DNA of 64,000 nucleotides from contig NZ_JACVXC010000008.1 in assembly GCF_014596935.1 (NCBI RefSeq), forward strand, positions 111,926 through 175,925. Reading direction: 5' to 3'. Of the stretch, positions 61,361 to 64,000 are shown piece by piece. The DNA comes from Aestuariibaculum suncheonense. Lineage in GTDB: Bacteria; Bacteroidota; Bacteroidia; Flavobacteriales; Flavobacteriaceae. The notes below the pieces were generated by a model, which saw nothing but the letters and a program-made list of their open reading frames with translations, made no database searches and was not told where the DNA came from. Every line of letters starts with the position of its first letter. The stretch's first letter is position 1. The position numbers and the translations under genes were made by a program.

Positions 61361-62029
61361 ATGAAAATCTTTGTAAAAGTAGTATTCTTGATTTCCTTGT
61401 TTTCTTGTAGCTCAGATAAACCTTCCAATAGTTTACCTTCAATTCCTGGGCTAGTTTCTCCAGCTAATAATTTACTTTGTTTAGAGAATGTTATTGAATT
61501 TCAATGGAATGCTTCAATAGATAATGATCGAGATGAGATTTCTTATTTGCTTGAAGTATCGACTGATAATAAGTTTTCTAAATTAGATTATTCTAAAAGA
61601 ATATCCTTCAATAAACATACTTTTTCATTAGAGCCTAATACAACGTATTACTGGAGAGTAAAGGCAATTGATAGTGAAAATAATGAGAGTGAATACTCTG
61701 CTGTATTTAGCTTTTATACCGAAGGTTTTGGGGTAAGAAATCATTTGCCTTATATTCCTGAGTTAGTTAGTCCTGGCGATTATAGTAAATTGGATAATAG
61801 TGAAGTTAATTTGAAGTGGGGTGGGAGAGATCCAGACTCAGATATGCTTACATATGATATTTATTTTGATAGTTATTTTCCTCCGTCAACATTAATATCT
61901 GAAAATCAAACCGGACCGACATTAATTGTTCAAGTAGAGTCAGGAAAGAACTACTATTGGCAGGTGGTTTCAAAAGATGGCAAAGGAGGTGTTACTTCAG
62001 GTCTGATATGGACATTTTCTATCTATTAG
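61361..62029 (+). CDS. Lipoprotein with two fibronectin III-like domains
   Basis: 222 residues, lipobox Cys16 (LISLFSC). Two similar modules of about 90 residues follow: SIPGLVSPANN..FQWNASIDNDRDEISYLLEVSTD with TTYYWRVKAIDSENNESEYSA, and YIPELVSPGDYSKLDNSEVNLKWGGRDPDSDMLTYDIYFD with NYYWQVVSKDGKG. The YYWRV/YYWQV and P-x-L-V-S-P elements are typical of Fn3-like cell-surface modules. It begins two bases after the T9SS gene stop, so the two are co-translated and may work together at the surface. Confidence 0.85.
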   Translation: MKIFVKVVFLISLFSCSSDKPSNSLPSIPGLVSPANNLLCLENVIEFQWNASIDNDRDEISYLLEVSTDNKFSKLDYSKRISFNKHTFSLEPNTTYYWRVKAIDSENNESEYSAVFSFYTEGFGVRNHLPYIPELVSPGDYSKLDNSEVNLKWGGRDPDSDMLTYDIYFDSYFPPSTLISENQTGPTLIVQVESGKNYYWQVVSKDGKGGVTSGLIWTFSIY

Positions 62030-62210
62030 ATTGTTTATCCTTGAAATTTAAATTTTTAAATAAGCTTATTTAAACTGAGTTTGTCTTCAGAAATTATTTC
62101 TGTTCAAAACTCATTCATAAATTCCATAAACATCCATAGGATACCTTTAATCTAGTTTTCAAGTAAATCACAACAAAAGATTTTAAACTATAGGTATTCC
62201 AAAGTAAAAT

Positions 62211-62279
62211 GAGGAAGGTTACAATTACCCTGAGGGGAACTTTATTTCTATTGAAGAGAGATTAAGAGGCGAAAAATAA
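62211..62279 (+). other. Possible gene remnant (22-residue coding-like tail)
   Basis: A 23-codon open stretch ending in TAA reads EEGYNYPEGNFISIEERLRG then EK. Its composition looks like the C-terminus of a real protein, but it has no start and is preceded at once by a stop. No family recognised. May be debris from island decay. The rest of 62030-62285 shows nothing I can name. Confidence 0.25.
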
Positions 62280-62285
62280 AAAATT

Positions 62286-62312
62286 AAAGGGGAGTGGTTA
62301 GCTTCCCCTTTT
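62286..62312. terminator. Hairpin/terminator downstream of the small PspC gene
   Basis: Stem AAAGGGGA / TCCCCTTT with a short loop, five bases past the PspC stop on the minus strand. A close relative of it lies on the other side of the gene at 62506-62536. Confidence 0.7.
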
Positions 62313-62316
62313 GTAC

Positions 62317-62466
62317 TTATTTAGAGAACATTTTAACTATCCAAAGAATTAGGTAAAGCCCTATACCAACTCCAAAGAGTAATACAGACAATATAAAAGC
62401 AATTCGGATATGCGATGTTTTCCATCCTAGTTTAGTGCTTAACCATTCAGATACTCCTAAAATCAT
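62317..62466 (-). CDS. Small PspC-family protein
   Basis: 49 residues, too short for most gene finders. It reads ILGVSEWLSTKLGWKTSHIR followed by one membrane helix with FGVGIGLYLILWIVK. That is the core of a PspC domain: amphipathic start, then a hydrophobic helix ending LYLILW. Short stand-alone PspC proteins of this length occur in Bacteroidota, and their role is unknown, perhaps in envelope stress. It lies in the decayed island with hairpins on both sides, so it is its own transcription unit. Confidence 0.7.
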   Translation of the reverse strand: MILGVSEWLSTKLGWKTSHIRIAFILSVLLFGVGIGLYLILWIVKMFSK

Positions 62467-62505
62467 ATTTTATTGTTTTAATCAAATATAGTAAAAGTAA
62501 AATAT

Positions 62506-62536
62506 AAAGGGGAAGTAATTAGCTCCCCCTGTTTTT
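62506..62536. terminator. Hairpin upstream of the small PspC gene
   Basis: AAAGGGGAAGTAATTAGCTC and CCC then T run: stem GGGGA / TCCCC, close in sequence to the hairpin at 62286-62312. On the minus strand it lies after the broken ATPase gene's region boundary, so it may terminate plus-strand transcription. Confidence 0.5.
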
Positions 62537-62585
62537 GCAAAATCACGGACTTGTGAAACGATTACGGTGTTATTGGGCACAGTAT

Positions 62586-63923
62586 TTATTCCCAAAGTTT
62601 ACTCAATTTATTAATCATTTCTTCGTGTACATTGTCATATTCGGATTTTTGCAGTAAACTATATTTTTCGTTTAGTGTAATTGTTTTACAATTAAAATCA
62701 ACTCCATAAGTTTCAGCAATTCCTAATATTAATTGACTGTCTTTCGGTTGATTCTCTTGGATAAATTTCATTATTTTATCAATGTGTTCAACGTCTTGGT
62801 CTTCTTGATTTGGCGAATCAACAATTAAAGGAAAATAAGTTGATGAAGAAAACTTTTTCATTAAATGAAAAAAGGTGAAATAATAAGCTATTAAAGCTCT
62901 TGGTCTAGAACTTCCAGTCTCTTTTGATTCGATTTTTGATGTTATTGGTTTATATTCATCTTCTGTCAAGGAATGAACGTCTAATTTTTTTTAAAAAGAA
63001 GTTAATGTAGTTCTGTAGTAGCTTACTATTTCATCTTTTCTTTTTTTACTTTCAAATTCTTTCAGTTTTTTCTCTAATTTTTCTTTTTCTAAAGTATTCT
63101 CAACGAGAGTTTTTTGAAGTTCACTATATCTTTCAGAGAAAATTGACTTTATCTGATTCTTACCAAAACTTTCAATAACATCTTTCAGTTTAAGATTGCC
63201 TTTTTTCTCTTGAAGAATTTTATCTATTTTATTTACTTCACTCAAAGTAGAATTCAATTTTTTATTCTCAAATTCTATTTTCTCTTCAATTTCCTTGACT
63301 TCCTTTTTTAACTCTAAAAGCAAGTCTTTGCTCTTTTGTTCATCTTGGGCTATTTCGAATCTTTCTGCGAATGAATTTTCATATTCTGCTCCACAAGTTG
63401 GGCAACCAATTACTTCAGGCAGTTTCTCCGATGCAAATTCCAAATCTTTATGACTTTCTAAAACTGCTTGTTTAACTATATTGATTTGTGCATCATAAGA
63501 TGCTTTTAAATGATATAAATCGTGTAAATCAGATTTTAAAGATTCTTCTTTCTTTTTCAACGATTCCAATTCTGTTAGAAGAGCCGTTATTTCTTTTTTG
63601 AATTCGTCAATATTAATATTGAAATTTGTCTGTGATAATTTGTTCTTTACATCTTCTAGGATTTTTCCAGTCAGCTTTTGTTCTTTGTCAGTATCTTCTA
63701 TTGCTTTTAGATAAATGTCAATTTCTTTTTTCGTCTCGTAATACTTATTAGGTCTAATACCTGAATGATAAAAAATACATTGATTTCTGTAACTTTTTAT
63801 TTGTTGTAAAGATTTAAAAGACGACCAACTTTTACTCCAACTTTCATCTTGGTCAACATAATATGGAAGCAGTAGATATGCTGGTGGTGGAATAATAAAA
63901 CCGCTATTTTGAGATTGAAATAG
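62586..63923 (-). pseudogene. Zinc-hook SMC/RecN-like ATPase, broken at both ends of the gene
   Basis: Minus-strand reading from 63923 gives FQSQNSGFIIPPPAYLLLPY, a long coiled coil, a zinc-hook CPTCGAEYEN in its middle and a second coiled coil to TLTSF. A one-base shift in an eight-A run (plus-strand T8 at about 62983-62990) then restores LKKLDVHSLTEDEY and continues through GSSRPRALIAYYFTFFHL to the Walker B-like FPLIVDSPNQEDQD and an ILGIAETYG end. The N-terminal Walker A half is missing because an insertion-sequence-like end replaces it at 63924. RecF/SMC-type ATPases with zinc hooks take part in DNA repair and in several anti-phage systems. Which one this was cannot be told from the fragment. 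Confidence 0.75.
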
Positions 63924-64000
63924 TGTGCAAAAACCGGCTATATTGAGCCACCCACAGCGGATTAAAGTGAGCATAGCGCGGCTGATGAAACTGAGCCACC
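63924..64000. mobile_element. End of an insertion sequence, continuing past the window
   Basis: The ATPase frame stops making sense at TGTGCAAAAACCGGCTATAT. The word TGAGCCACC then occurs twice, at 63944-63952 and 63992-64000, 48 bases apart. Multiple terminal repeats of this type are known from the ends of IS21-family elements, so an IS21-like element is the best guess. The transposase would lie to the right of the window. Confidence 0.5.

Noticed and set aside
63924..63974. Start of the ATPase frame at 63974
   Set aside because: The first 17 or so residues from that start come from the insertion-sequence end, not from the ATPase gene, so it is not a true N-terminus.

Overview
The window looks like chromosomal DNA of a marine-type member of the Flavobacteriaceae (Bacteroidota). 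Supporting signs seen directly are AT-rich DNA, genes starting without clear Shine-Dalgarno sites, two large secreted proteins with type IX secretion (T9SS) C-terminal sorting domains, a SusD-type protein, many small lipoproteins, TonB-dependent uptake genes, and promoter elements of the Bacteroidota TTG / TAnnTTTG type. The genus cannot be fixed from sequence reading alone.

Layout. 1-5821: the end of a Sus-like outer-membrane uptake locus (SusD, fasciclin lipoprotein, DUF5007-like lipoprotein, a secreted propeller-like protein and a DUF5077/DUF3472 lipoprotein). 5.9-9.5 kb: a PadR / PspC / head-GIN envelope operon plus a DUF4870 gene. 9.6-14.6 kb: DUF4442, AIM24-type protein, a 995-residue T9SS protein and a 65-residue protein. 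14.7-16.2 kb: divergent oxyR and dps. 16.3-23.4 kb: the MoxR cluster (DUF58, MoxR ATPase, DUF4350, DUF4129, SpoIIM-like) with divergent RDD, lipoprotein and TRIC-channel genes.

23.4-32.5 kb is the repeat-rich accessory part. Two small GIY-YIG nuclease genes (23953-24252 and 31990-32292) each sit inside a different family of palindromic repeats. The first island is bracketed by a 90-bp duplication of the end of the TRIC gene. Between the islands lie a decamer array, a candidate structured RNA element and housekeeping genes (cyclophilin, NUDIX, acyltransferase, RecQ). 32.5-37 kb: pentapeptide protein, AraC regulator, Bcr/CflA exporter, a lipoprotein and a GH43 hydrolase. 37.1-45.7 kb: topB, rRNA pseudouridine synthase, ECF sigma factor with a membrane partner, a DUF6340-like lipoprotein, lpxD, TonB and a LETM1-related protein. 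45.8-50.7 kb: a four-gene locus with DUF4331 split over two genes, a TPR lipoprotein and a TonB-dependent receptor. 50.9-53.9 kb: LacI regulator divergent from KDG kinase and KDPG aldolase, with two visible operators. 54.5-55.7 kb: trxB and tRNA-Pro(GGG).

55.9-64 kb is a decayed island next to the tRNA: a twice-broken tyrosine integrase, a secreted trio (barrel-like protein, T9SS protein, Fn3-like lipoprotein), a 49-residue PspC protein, and a zinc-hook ATPase gene broken by a frameshift and by what looks like an insertion sequence at the right edge.

The best candidate for something undescribed is the pairing of solitary GIY-YIG nucleases with palindromic repeats whose families share GTCA(T)/(A)TGAC at their outer ends. 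It is formally similar to the REP/RAYT systems of gammaproteobacteria but with an unrelated enzyme.
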